54,624 bases of DNA, taken from positions 1-54,624 of the forward strand of contig JALHNN010000001.1 in assembly GCA_022843505.1 (NCBI GenBank), read 5' to 3'. The notes under the pieces are model-generated. The model did not search any database. It was not told the DNA's origin and saw only the letters and a list, made by a program, of their open reading frames with translations. Positions within the stretch are counted from its first letter, which is position 1, and every line of letters starts with the position of its first letter. This stretch comes from Sulfuritalea sp. (GTDB lineage Bacteria; Pseudomonadota; Gammaproteobacteria; Burkholderiales; Rhodocyclaceae). This document shows, piece after piece, positions 47,679 to 54,624 of this stretch. Made by a program: the position numbers and the translations under genes.

Positions 47679-48695
47679 CTACTGCCACCGGGCCGGTCTT
47701 CCACCGATCATAATTTTCGTGCCGGGCTTCAGAAGTCCAGCAGCGCCGGCAGCCTCAGCCTCTGCTTCGGTTGCGAATGACGGGGTTTCGGACTGGGTTT
47801 CGGCAGATGGAGGGCCAGATAGGGCCGAGATTAACCGGTCGATGCTAGATGCAGATGCGCGCTGTCCCGTTCTAATGGCCCTCAATTCCCCCGTGGCCCG
47901 GCTGACCTGATTAACCACAAGTTCCCCGGTGGTCGGGTCCTCCCCGGACCGGACATTGGTCCAGCCTGGATCATTCAATGCATTTTGCACACGCGCCGCC
48001 GCAGCGTCCGCTTTGATCCTGTCGTTTTCGGCCCGCAATGCGTCGGTGGTCGCCTTGGCCTTGGAAAGTTCGTCATAGGTCGTGGCCCGCATCTCAGCGA
48101 TCCGCGCTTGCGCCAGTCTCGACTCGGCCAGCGACGCCGCCTTGTCAGCCTCCGATTGAATCTGCTGACCCGTCGCCAGAGTATCCGTGCGAGTGAAAGG
48201 TCTTTCGGTGCCCCCGACGCCGATTTCGCGCCCGGTGGTGGTCCTGACCCGGGGGGTGAACTCCTCGACGGCCTCGATGTTCCCGAATCCGGCGTCGATG
48301 TCCAGTGGGCGCATCCGGCGTTCGCCCCCGGTGATGTCAACAGACTCAACAATCTGATTGGGAATGGAAGCGCGGCGCTGCGCCTCCCCAAGCTCCAGCT
48401 GCGCAAGCTGCGTGGTCACGGGAGACCGCGCCACAGCCTCCTGAAGCTGGATTTCGGCAAGCTGCTGACGAAGCGGACGGGCCTTGGCCTCTTCTGAAAT
48501 CTGCAAAAGGGCCCGTGTCAGGCCCATGCCCTGCCCCACCGCGGCCCCGATGTCCACGGTGTTGCCCATGTTCCCGGTGTTCCCGATTTCCCGGATAGTC
48601 CCAAGTGCCCTGGGAGTCGGAGCCAGCAATCGGGGGTCACCGTAATTGATCCCCGGGAGCACACCTGAGCGAGCGCCTGAAGTTGTGACAGCCAT
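47679..48695 (-). CDS. Coiled-coil internal virion protein
   Basis: A 338-residue protein, ATG 48695. A glycine-rich N-terminus, then an amphipathic helix region (LRQQLAEIQLQEAVARSPVT), a beta-rich middle and a second helix (KAASLAESRLAQARIAEMRA). It lies upstream of the giant protein and has no enzyme motif. Probably a partner in the internal ejection apparatus; inference. Confidence 0.6.
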   Translation of the reverse strand: MAVTTSGARSGVLPGINYGDPRLLAPTPRALGTIREIGNTGNMGNTVDIGAAVGQGMGLTRALLQISEEAKARPLRQQLAEIQLQEAVARSPVTTQLAQLELGEAQRRASIPNQIVESVDITGGERRMRPLDIDAGFGNIEAVEEFTPRVRTTTGREIGVGGTERPFTRTDTLATGQQIQSEADKAASLAESRLAQARIAEMRATTYDELSKAKATTDALRAENDRIKADAAAARVQNALNDPGWTNVRSGEDPTTGELVVNQVSRATGELRAIRTGQRASASSIDRLISALSGPPSAETQSETPSFATEAEAEAAGAAGLLKPGTKIMIGGRPARWQ

Positions 48696-48696
48696 A

Positions 48697-49899
48697 TCAG
48701 CCTCCTCCCCCAAGACCGTAGTTTTTGATCGGAACATACGGGGTGCTGAACGTTGGAAGCGGCACGGCCGGCTTGGGAGCGACCGGCTTTGGCGTTGGCT
48801 TCTTTCCCGCAAGGTTCGTCAGGAGGCCCATGCCAGCGCCTAACAATTGGGAGCCAATCTGGGAAGTCTGATTCGCCGCAGCCGCCTGATTGGCAGCCAG
48901 ATTCGCCGCCTGATTGGCAGCCAGATTCGCCTTCTGGGTCGCCGCAAAGTTCTTCGCCTGCATGGCCTGATCAGCCTTGATGGCTTCGAGGGTCGCGTCG
49001 AATTGCGCCTGCTGGGCGAGCGCATTGGTGTTCCCCACTGCCAGATTGACCACCGACGATGGATCGAGGCCGGTCTGGGGAGTCGCGATGGATTGCCCAA
49101 GCTGGGATGCGGCGAGCGCGCGGGCAAAGTCACCGGACTGGAGACTCGCGAGAAACGCCCCGCTGTCGTACAGGTCACGCCGCCCCTCCTGCTGAAGGCC
49201 GGCCTCGGCCGCTCCAAGGGTGCCGGCCGTTTGCAGCCTCCGATTGAGAAGATCGAGACTTGTCAGTCCGAGGTCTCGGGCAACAACGTCCCGGCCGAGG
49301 CCAAGGCCGCCGCCCACAGTCCCTGCCGTCGCCAGCCCCCGGCGCGTCACGGCATTCTGGACATCGAGCGGCAGCTTTCCGCCCAATCCCAATTCCTCCC
49401 GGGACCGGGCAATGGCACCCCGCAGCAACCCAGCCTCCACTTCGGAACCGGCCTGACCAGCAATCCGATTACTGATCGTATCCACGCCCGGCTGACGGGC
49501 GATGGAATTGATCAGCGACATGACCGAGCCGGTGCGGAGCCGGCCAAGCTCGGGAGACAGCTCGTTTTCTAGCGCCATGCCCTCAATGGCGTTGCGGCGC
49601 GCAAATTCGCGGGCTTGGGCGTCAAGAGAGTTGATGTCCACGGTCGGTGACGGACGGGGTGGAGCAGCCGCCTTGGCAGCGGCCTGGGCTTCGGCTTCGG
49701 CAATGGCCTCGGCCTGGGCATCCGCCTCGGCCCTGGCTGCCGCCTCAGTCGCCGCCCTAGCGGCTGCGTCCGCTGCCTTGCGGGCATCGGACTGGCCCTT
49801 GGCGGTCAGGGCCAATCCGCCCACGGTTCCGGCCAGAGCAAGTCCGCCGGCCGCGGCGCTGCCCCCTCCAATGGCCGCTAAAACTGGGACTACTGGCAT
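48697..49899 (-). CDS. Ala-rich internal virion protein with tandem repeats
   Basis: A 400-residue protein. A hydrophobic N-terminus (about 1-33), an Ala/Glu/Arg coil (about 38-80), a central helical domain and a short tandem motif ANLAANQA repeated near 325-340. Typical of injected internal proteins of short-tailed phages. 1 base from the following gene. No known domain seen. Confidence 0.6.
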   Translation of the reverse strand: MPVVPVLAAIGGGSAAAGGLALAGTVGGLALTAKGQSDARKAADAAARAATEAAARAEADAQAEAIAEAEAQAAAKAAAPPRPSPTVDINSLDAQAREFARRNAIEGMALENELSPELGRLRTGSVMSLINSIARQPGVDTISNRIAGQAGSEVEAGLLRGAIARSREELGLGGKLPLDVQNAVTRRGLATAGTVGGGLGLGRDVVARDLGLTSLDLLNRRLQTAGTLGAAEAGLQQEGRRDLYDSGAFLASLQSGDFARALAASQLGQSIATPQTGLDPSSVVNLAVGNTNALAQQAQFDATLEAIKADQAMQAKNFAATQKANLAANQAANLAANQAAAANQTSQIGSQLLGAGMGLLTNLAGKKPTPKPVAPKPAVPLPTFSTPYVPIKNYGLGGGG

Positions 49900-49900
49900 G

Positions 49901-50401
49901 TTATTTGACCTCCTCGCGCCGGATTCCGTAGTACGTTATTTTCACCGGTCGGCCGCTTCGCGTGTTCGGCCAATCGGTCGTGTTCCGGGCAGTCATACCG
50001 ACCGACCGGCAAAACCATTTTACCTGAGGGGTGTCGCTCCAAGCGTATGAAGTAATCTCCCTGGCATCCGTATTGTCAAACACCCAGCGGATTGCCTCCT
50101 TCGCCGCACAGACGGCCATCGCGCCGCGACAGGTGGGAAGAAGGGCGGTGTGCGCTTCGTATCCCCCCTCTCTCGGAAGCAGCCAGAACACCCCGCAGGG
50201 GGCTCCATCTTCAAGGTTGGCCTTCAGGAATATCCCGCCCGGAAGGTCAATCTTGGTCCCCATCAATTTGGCCGGATCGTCGGGACAAGCGTCGTCCCGC
50301 ATGGCCTCGTAAATGTCCCGGTTGAGAAACATCGAAAGCGCCCATTCCGCATCCTCCGTGCGTTCGATACTCACCGTTGGAGATGCGATCTCGGCGATCA
50401 T
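49901..50401 (-). CDS. GNAT-like acetyltransferase of the virion region
   Basis: A 166-residue product with GNAT-like layout: an N-terminal helix, a beta hairpin (GGIFLKANLEDGAPCGVFWL), HTALLPTCRGAMAVCAAKEA (the acetyl-CoA loop and helix) and TYYGIRR. Phage tail loci often carry such a gene; substrate unknown. It overlaps the fibre gene by 4 bases and may modify virion or host proteins. Confidence 0.7.
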   Translation of the reverse strand: MIAEIASPTVSIERTEDAEWALSMFLNRDIYEAMRDDACPDDPAKLMGTKIDLPGGIFLKANLEDGAPCGVFWLLPREGGYEAHTALLPTCRGAMAVCAAKEAIRWVFDNTDAREITSYAWSDTPQVKWFCRSVGMTARNTTDWPNTRSGRPVKITYYGIRREEVK

Positions 50402-51396
50402 AGTGCCCGCTCCAGAAGGATTGAGGCGGATGAGTTTCCGCCGGCTCCGGCCACGGTGACATTTCCGGCGCCAACCCCGTCAGCGGCAGACATCCTGAAG
50501 TCGATGATGTCGCCAGTGGCCAATTGGACCAGGGTATAGACCTGCGGATACCATCGGTCTCCCGGGGGCGATCCGATGGCCATTCCGGAACCGTTGTAAC
50601 TCCCCCCGTTCTTAAAGATGGCTAAGGCAAATTCCATGCCGCCGGAAACTCCGGTGTCGTTGTCGATCTGAAGCTCGCACGAAACACTGTAGATGCCGTC
50701 CTTGGGGGCGACGAATTGACTGTTTCCGGAATCGTAGGCCGCGTCCGGATCAACGACGGCATTATTGAAGAGCAGTTTCGTGAATGTCGCGGCTCCCTGA
50801 ATGGGGACCGTTTGATCAGCCGTGAGCCAGACGGAGATGGGGTAATTGATGAGCGAATCCTGCAATGCCGAAACATCCGTCTGAAGATCGGTCACGTCCG
50901 TTTGCAGATCGGTCACGTCAGTTTCTAGTGCATCGATCTGCGGCTGCAACGTCGCGACTGCTGCCGCAATCAACGCATTGACCGCCGTAAGCGTCGGCCT
51001 GTTGGCATACACATCGGTCCATGCGCCGTTGTAGTAGGTCTTTAGTGCCAGGGGCGAGCCGACTGGCGAGCTGACGCCGCTCGTCTCGATCCAGAATTGA
51101 TACTTGGTCGCGTCCGGGGCGGCAATTCCGACGAAATATTCCAACGACAGGGAATTCAGGGGAAGCGGGATATATTCCCCGGCGGTAGCACTCCACACCC
51201 ACAGTTCTGAATCGTTCTTGAACCACGGATTCGGTCCCGAGGTGGGCTCCGTCGATCCCCCAAGCGGAAGCAGATAGGTTCCCCTCGTAACAAGGGTAAG
51301 TGCCCCCGCAATCGCGTCACCAAGCTGCTGCGGCGTCCACCGAACATTGGGGGGGAGCGCCCCCATCTGAATGGTGATTGGAAGTACGTTCGGCAT
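50398..51396 (-). CDS. Tail fibre protein with trimeric coiled coil
   Basis: A 332-residue protein. The N-terminal half has a beta-rich collar; residues about 155-187 contain heptads (DALETDVTDLQTDVTDLQTD) of a coiled coil, probably trimeric; the C-terminal ~130 residues are a beta-sandwich like C1q/TNF-type fibre heads (FTKLLFNNAVVDPDAAYDSG; DGIYSVSCELQI). Likely host-binding fibre. Upstream gene ends 59 bases before it. Confidence 0.75.
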   Translation of the reverse strand: MPNVLPITIQMGALPPNVRWTPQQLGDAIAGALTLVTRGTYLLPLGGSTEPTSGPNPWFKNDSELWVWSATAGEYIPLPLNSLSLEYFVGIAAPDATKYQFWIETSGVSSPVGSPLALKTYYNGAWTDVYANRPTLTAVNALIAAAVATLQPQIDALETDVTDLQTDVTDLQTDVSALQDSLINYPISVWLTADQTVPIQGAATFTKLLFNNAVVDPDAAYDSGNSQFVAPKDGIYSVSCELQIDNDTGVSGGMEFALAIFKNGGSYNGSGMAIGSPPGDRWYPQVYTLVQLATGDIIDFRMSAADGVGAGNVTVAGAGGNSSASILLERAL

Positions 51397-51454
51397 GGTT
51401 CTGTTTGGGTGCCCGACGGTTACAGCCGCAGGAACATAGAGTCACGATCAAAAG

Positions 51455-52153
51455 TCATTTGTAAATCCTCGGATGGACGGCGACGGTCGTCCCTGTGTTT
51501 GTGAGGATGTTGCCCTTGATCCCATTCTCGTTGGTGGTGCGTCCGATCAGCGGCCAATAGTCCACCAGCGACTGGGGCCGGATCATAAGCGGCGACGCAC
51601 CCTTTGCCATCGATGCCACCTCGGCATCGGTAAGCGAGACGGACCAGATTGCCGCCTCGGCGATGTCCCCGCTGAAGTACAGAATTGTGCTCGATCCCGT
51701 AAATGCCCCAATGGCTGTTTTGGTAAATCCGGACGGAGAAACCGAAGTCGCATTTGTGAATTTGGTGCCGTTTAGAAACACGCGGCGGTCGGTCGTGCTA
51801 TTGAAAACTCCGGCGGCATGGTACCACGTATCGGCGACTATTCCAGATGTCCCGGTTGTGGCACTGGCGGCGAGGACGGACTGCCGATTGGAGGTTGCAG
51901 TAAGAGGATCTCCCGCGTCAGCCCCACGGAATATCAGGTAGTGTCCGTCATCGCTGGGAGCAAAGACGCCCATGATGACCGTGGTCGCCGTGATGTTGGC
52001 CGGCTTGAACCAACAGGCGAACGTCATCGGGGGGGTCGCCAAACCGGAGGTAATCACCAGTTGTTGGGACGATGCTGACACAAAATTTCTCGCCGCCTTA
52101 ACGGGCGCGGCCAACGCGAGGATGACGAAGACGATGAAAATACGGGCCTTCAT
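51455..52153 (-). CDS. Secreted LamG-like (concanavalin-type) protein
   Basis: A 232-residue product: signal peptide MKARIFIVFVILALAAPVKA, then a LamG-like beta-sandwich with MTFACWFKPANITATTVIMG, WYHAAGVFNSTTDRRVFLNG and LYFSGDIAEAAIWSVSLTDA. LamG folds bind carbohydrates, so this may be a sugar-binding fibre or host decoy. The signal peptide is unusual for a phage tail locus. Confidence 0.8.
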   Translation of the reverse strand: MKARIFIVFVILALAAPVKAARNFVSASSQQLVITSGLATPPMTFACWFKPANITATTVIMGVFAPSDDGHYLIFRGADAGDPLTATSNRQSVLAASATTGTSGIVADTWYHAAGVFNSTTDRRVFLNGTKFTNATSVSPSGFTKTAIGAFTGSSTILYFSGDIAEAAIWSVSLTDAEVASMAKGASPLMIRPQSLVDYWPLIGRTTNENGIKGNILTNTGTTVAVHPRIYK

Positions 52154-53652
52154 TGCTGGCGAATTTCAATGGCGATGAGTTCTGCGTCGCCGGTCATGGT
52201 GTCGCTGCCGCTTGTGGCGTTGCGGGTTAATTTCACGCGAAACAGGTCTCCGGCAACCAGACCCCCGATCTGGGCTCCGGAGTGATTGATGGTGGTCACG
52301 GTGATTATTCCGCTCGTTCCGTTCGCCGGAGCCGGAGCGGAATCAATTCCCGCAGCAAAATTGTCGCTGTTTAGGTTGCTTCCGTTGCACCGCTCGAAAG
52401 CCGTCGTCCAGACGACATTGCCGCTCGTGGCGGTTGATGCCATCCACATGATGCGAACCGACAGCCCTGTGGTGAAGTCCGCACCGTCCGGGATTGTCCC
52501 GACGAAAACGGCGCTCTCATTGGTGTCCGCATCGTAGTCGAGAAGGGCAATCGAGTTTCGCGTGTCAAAGGTGGAAAAGGTCGCTGCGGGGGGTTGATTG
52601 TCCAAAGGCGTGAATCGCGCCAGCGTGAGGCTGCCAGCACCGCTATCCGTCCCCCACGCCGCTACGCCGCTAGAAACTTTCAGCACCTGTCCTTCGGTCC
52701 CAATGCCAAGTCTTTCCGGGGTGCCCGATGCCGCGCCCCTGATGATGTCCCCAAGCGTGGTCATGGGATTGGTCATGCCGCCGCTATCGGTGTCCCACGC
52801 GAGCGCGCCTCCCACGACCTTCAGCACTTGTCCGTTGGTCCCAATAGCGAGTCTTTCCGGAGTGCCCGATGCGCCGCCCTTGATCACGTCTCCCGCCGTG
52901 GTCATGGGATTAGTCATTCCAGAGGAGGCAGCCGTCCATGCAATAGTCGTTGCCGTGGACGCCAGCACCTGTCCGGTCGTGCCGCGTGGAAGGCGCGTCC
53001 AAACGGTTGCATTGCGATACAGCAGATCGCCCTCAGCCGAGGAACCCGGAACGCCGATTACATCGGTGCCGGGTACCAGAGACAGCTGGGTTCTCATGGC
53101 AGAATAGTCGGCCGCACCAAGAAAGCTCTGCGTGTTGGCGGAAGGAGTGATGCCGGCAAAGATGGTGAGATTGGAACTGAGCGGCTGGAAATCCCCGGCC
53201 AGTCCCTCCTTGGTCGTGCTCACAAGCCGCCACCGGGAGGCCGTGCCGTCGTAAAGAACCGACACGCCGGCCCCCGCCGGAATCGTATAGCTCCCTCCGA
53301 TGGCGAATCGGTTGGCAGCGGCGCTGGAGGAACTCTCGTTGGCGAGTATGATCGGCTGTGCCCCGACGTTGGATAGGACCAGTGAGCGGCCCGCCGGGGT
53401 CGTGCCGGCGGCGATGCCGGTGATCGTGCGCGAGGCGTCAGAACTGAGGCGAAGGAGAAGTGCGGTAGCCAGCCCGGTTGGGTTGTAGTCGTTGACGCTG
53501 GCAGTGATCTGATCGGGCGTGATTGAACCGGTTGAGGCTGAACCGATGCGAACGGACCTCTGCACGTTGAGATCGCTGATCAATTGCTGGGCCGACAGGG
53601 GGACGCCAAAACACAGGATCGCTGCCAGGGTGATAATGATTCTGTTGTGCAT
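52150..53652 (-). CDS. Secreted tail-fibre-like protein with duplicated motif
   Basis: A 500-residue protein, start ATG 53652, with signal peptide MHNRIIITLAAILCFGVPLS. A pair of near-identical ~40-residue repeats begins GMTNPMTTAGDVIKGGASGT and GMTNPMTTLGDIIRGAASGT, a known fibre repeat type. The C-terminal domain is beta-rich (VRIMWMASTATSGNVVWTTA; GDLFRVKLTRNATSG). Overlaps the LamG gene by ATGA. Another fibre-like protein with a secretion signal. Confidence 0.8.
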   Translation of the reverse strand: MHNRIIITLAAILCFGVPLSAQQLISDLNVQRSVRIGSASTGSITPDQITASVNDYNPTGLATALLLRLSSDASRTITGIAAGTTPAGRSLVLSNVGAQPIILANESSSSAAANRFAIGGSYTIPAGAGVSVLYDGTASRWRLVSTTKEGLAGDFQPLSSNLTIFAGITPSANTQSFLGAADYSAMRTQLSLVPGTDVIGVPGSSAEGDLLYRNATVWTRLPRGTTGQVLASTATTIAWTAASSGMTNPMTTAGDVIKGGASGTPERLAIGTNGQVLKVVGGALAWDTDSGGMTNPMTTLGDIIRGAASGTPERLGIGTEGQVLKVSSGVAAWGTDSGAGSLTLARFTPLDNQPPAATFSTFDTRNSIALLDYDADTNESAVFVGTIPDGADFTTGLSVRIMWMASTATSGNVVWTTAFERCNGSNLNSDNFAAGIDSAPAPANGTSGIITVTTINHSGAQIGGLVAGDLFRVKLTRNATSGSDTMTGDAELIAIEIRQQ

Positions 53653-53657
53653 GTTGA

Positions 53658-54041
53658 TTAGAGGACGGCGATCCATGAAAGGACGTAGCCTTCGGCCGGA
53701 ATGATCGCCCCAAGCCGGGCAGTAAAACCGTCAGCCGTTATCGTGCCTATCTCGACCGATGCGCTGATGGTGTATCCGTCTTCAGGAATCAGGACGGTCA
53801 GCGTGACGCCCCTGGGTGGAGATGGGAATGGGTTGGTGAAGACGACGGCCTTCTCCTCGTCGTCGATTTCAAGGTCTATTCTTCCCGCTTTCACTGTGAA
53901 CCCCTCGTCCGGGTCATAGGGGGAATCCCCGCCATCTTCCGTGCAGTCCGTGCAGTCGAGGCAAGTCGGGAGGAACGGAACATACGGAATGTCCACCACC
54001 CTTGGGGTAAACGGAGCGAGGGCCAGAAATGGAGTGCTCAT
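53658..54041 (-). CDS. Hypothetical acidic protein of the fibre locus
   Basis: A 127-residue product with a CLDCTDC cysteine cluster (28-34), an acidic stretch and beta strands (RIDLEIDDEEKAVVFTNPFP; DGYTISASVEIGTITADGFT). No family recognised. Located between fibre genes; may be a chaperone or minor fibre protein. Confidence 0.55.
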   Translation of the reverse strand: MSTPFLALAPFTPRVVDIPYVPFLPTCLDCTDCTEDGGDSPYDPDEGFTVKAGRIDLEIDDEEKAVVFTNPFPSPPRGVTLTVLIPEDGYTISASVEIGTITADGFTARLGAIIPAEGYVLSWIAVL

Positions 54042-54050
54042 GCTGGGCGG

Positions 54051-54269
54051 CTACCATGTCAATAGGGTTGCAATCACGGCGAGCAGAGTCACGGCCAAAA
54101 GGGCCATCCATCGCGGGACCGCAAACCGGGAGTTCCATCTGGAACGGCGCCGCTTGCACTTCTCGCATTGCATGAGGTCGGTTCCCCATATCAGGTCGAT
54201 GAACCAGACCAAGGGGCGGAAGGCGTAATGGGCCGCGTCGCCGATGCCGAATGATTGGTGCAGGTCCAT
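54051..54269 (-). CDS. Small membrane protein with CxxC
   Basis: A 72-residue product: CEKC (35-38) followed by a basic stretch, and a C-terminal transmembrane helix (WMALLAVTLLAVIATLLTW). A WFIDLIWGTDLM motif precedes it. Function unknown; possibly a membrane anchor. Confidence 0.6.
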   Translation of the reverse strand: MDLHQSFGIGDAAHYAFRPLVWFIDLIWGTDLMQCEKCKRRRSRWNSRFAVPRWMALLAVTLLAVIATLLTW

Positions 54270-54276
54270 CTGCTTG

Positions 54277-54624
54277 CTACGCGATCCGAATAGCCCGCAT
54301 CGCGGACAACCTGGCCCGGTTGAGATAAAACGGGAAATACATGAAAAACGCGCTCGGGATTGGCCGCGCCGAGGCCCCGTCGTTCCATGTCAGCGTTTGC
54401 GCCCCCGACCACGAAGCTGCGTTGATGCTCGCCCTCAGGGCCTCCGCCGAATAATCAGTCCCGGAGACCGTGTTGTATGCCTGATAGACTGTGACGCTCT
54501 GGCTGGCTAATCCCCGGTCGGTAACATTGATTCTGATGCCGGCGAAACTCTGGTAGCCGCTGGCTGCGCCGGGGGTGATCGTGGGCTGCATCACGGGGCC
54601 GTTGTTTGTTGATCCGATGACCTG
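54277..54624 (-). CDS. Tail-fibre-like protein, 5' end cut by window edge
   Basis: An open minus-strand frame reaches the right edge with no start confirmed: the visible sequence continues QVIGSTNNGPVMMQPTITPG upstream of the ATG at 54591. The visible part has ASWSGAQTLTWNDGASARPI and FPFYLNRARLSAMRAIRIA. Likely part of a larger tail-fibre protein; partial. Confidence 0.6.
   Translation of the reverse strand, partial: QVIGSTNNGPVMQPTITPGAASGYQSFAGIRINVTDRGLASQSVTVYQAYNTVSGTDYSAEALRASINAASWSGAQTLTWNDGASARPIPSAFFMYFPFYLNRARLSAMRAIRIA

Noticed and set aside
1..54624. Circular joining of the two window ends
   Set aside because: Reading across the edge from the left partial gene gives a stop soon after and does not continue the right partial frame, so continuity is not supported.

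Overview
The window is part of a GC-rich double-stranded DNA bacteriophage or prophage genome. It encodes a portal protein (3232-5406), a scaffold-like protein (1374-2906), a large terminase subunit (39394-41301), a 1743-residue internal-virion-type protein (42438-47669), tail-fibre-like proteins (50398-53652) and a lysis-type cluster (34266-36402). I see no tail tube, tape measure or tail terminase-to-tail morphogenesis set, and the large Ala-rich internal proteins point to a short-tailed (podovirus-like) particle; this is inference. No major capsid gene, integrase, tRNA or CRISPR array is visible. Both edges cut through genes, so the genome is larger than this window. The host cannot be named from the sequence.

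Layout. 1-6093 (minus): portal, scaffold and two glycosyltransferase-like genes, one fused to a helix-turn-helix and one running off the left edge. A third glycosyltransferase lies alone on the plus strand (6146-6730). 6732-11711 (minus): twelve small accessory genes separated by attC-like structured repeats (array 1). 11708-21219 (minus): recombination genes (VRR-NUC nuclease, RecB/Cas4-like nuclease, putative annealing-type protein) followed by many tiny translationally coupled early genes, several shorter than 60 codons. 21220-22551: a 1.3 kb non-coding control region with paired palindromes and an AT-rich iteron/hairpin block that looks like a replication origin, next to a DnaB-N/RepA-type helicase (22726-24444). 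24545-26547 (minus): small early genes. 26558-28091: palindromic operators, a small HTH gene and an ISL3-type transposase. 29046-32062 (plus): a second attC-like cassette array (array 2). 32184-34269: DECH-box helicase. 34266-54624 (almost all minus): lysis-type genes, secreted fibre-like proteins, terminase, internal virion proteins and tail fibres.

The most unusual content is the two cassette arrays. Almost every gene boundary in them carries an imperfect inverted repeat with integron attC architecture: a 7-base outer box ending in AAC, a spacer of 8-9 bases (12 at one site), an inner arm, a loop or a central segment that often carries the next start codon, the complementary inner arm (usually one base longer or shorter), a spacer of 8-10 bases, and a 7-base outer box starting with GTT. 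The inner arms differ in sequence between sites but keep pairing, so structure and not sequence is conserved. The genes carried are phage-type families (Gp37/Gp68, DNA methyltransferase, small phage hypotheticals). The recurrent N-terminal peptide AAVxVGS and C-terminal peptide PNxxxEP of these proteins are the translated repeat itself. No integron integrase is present, so these would be CALIN-like arrays (attC clusters lacking an integrase) inside a phage genome.
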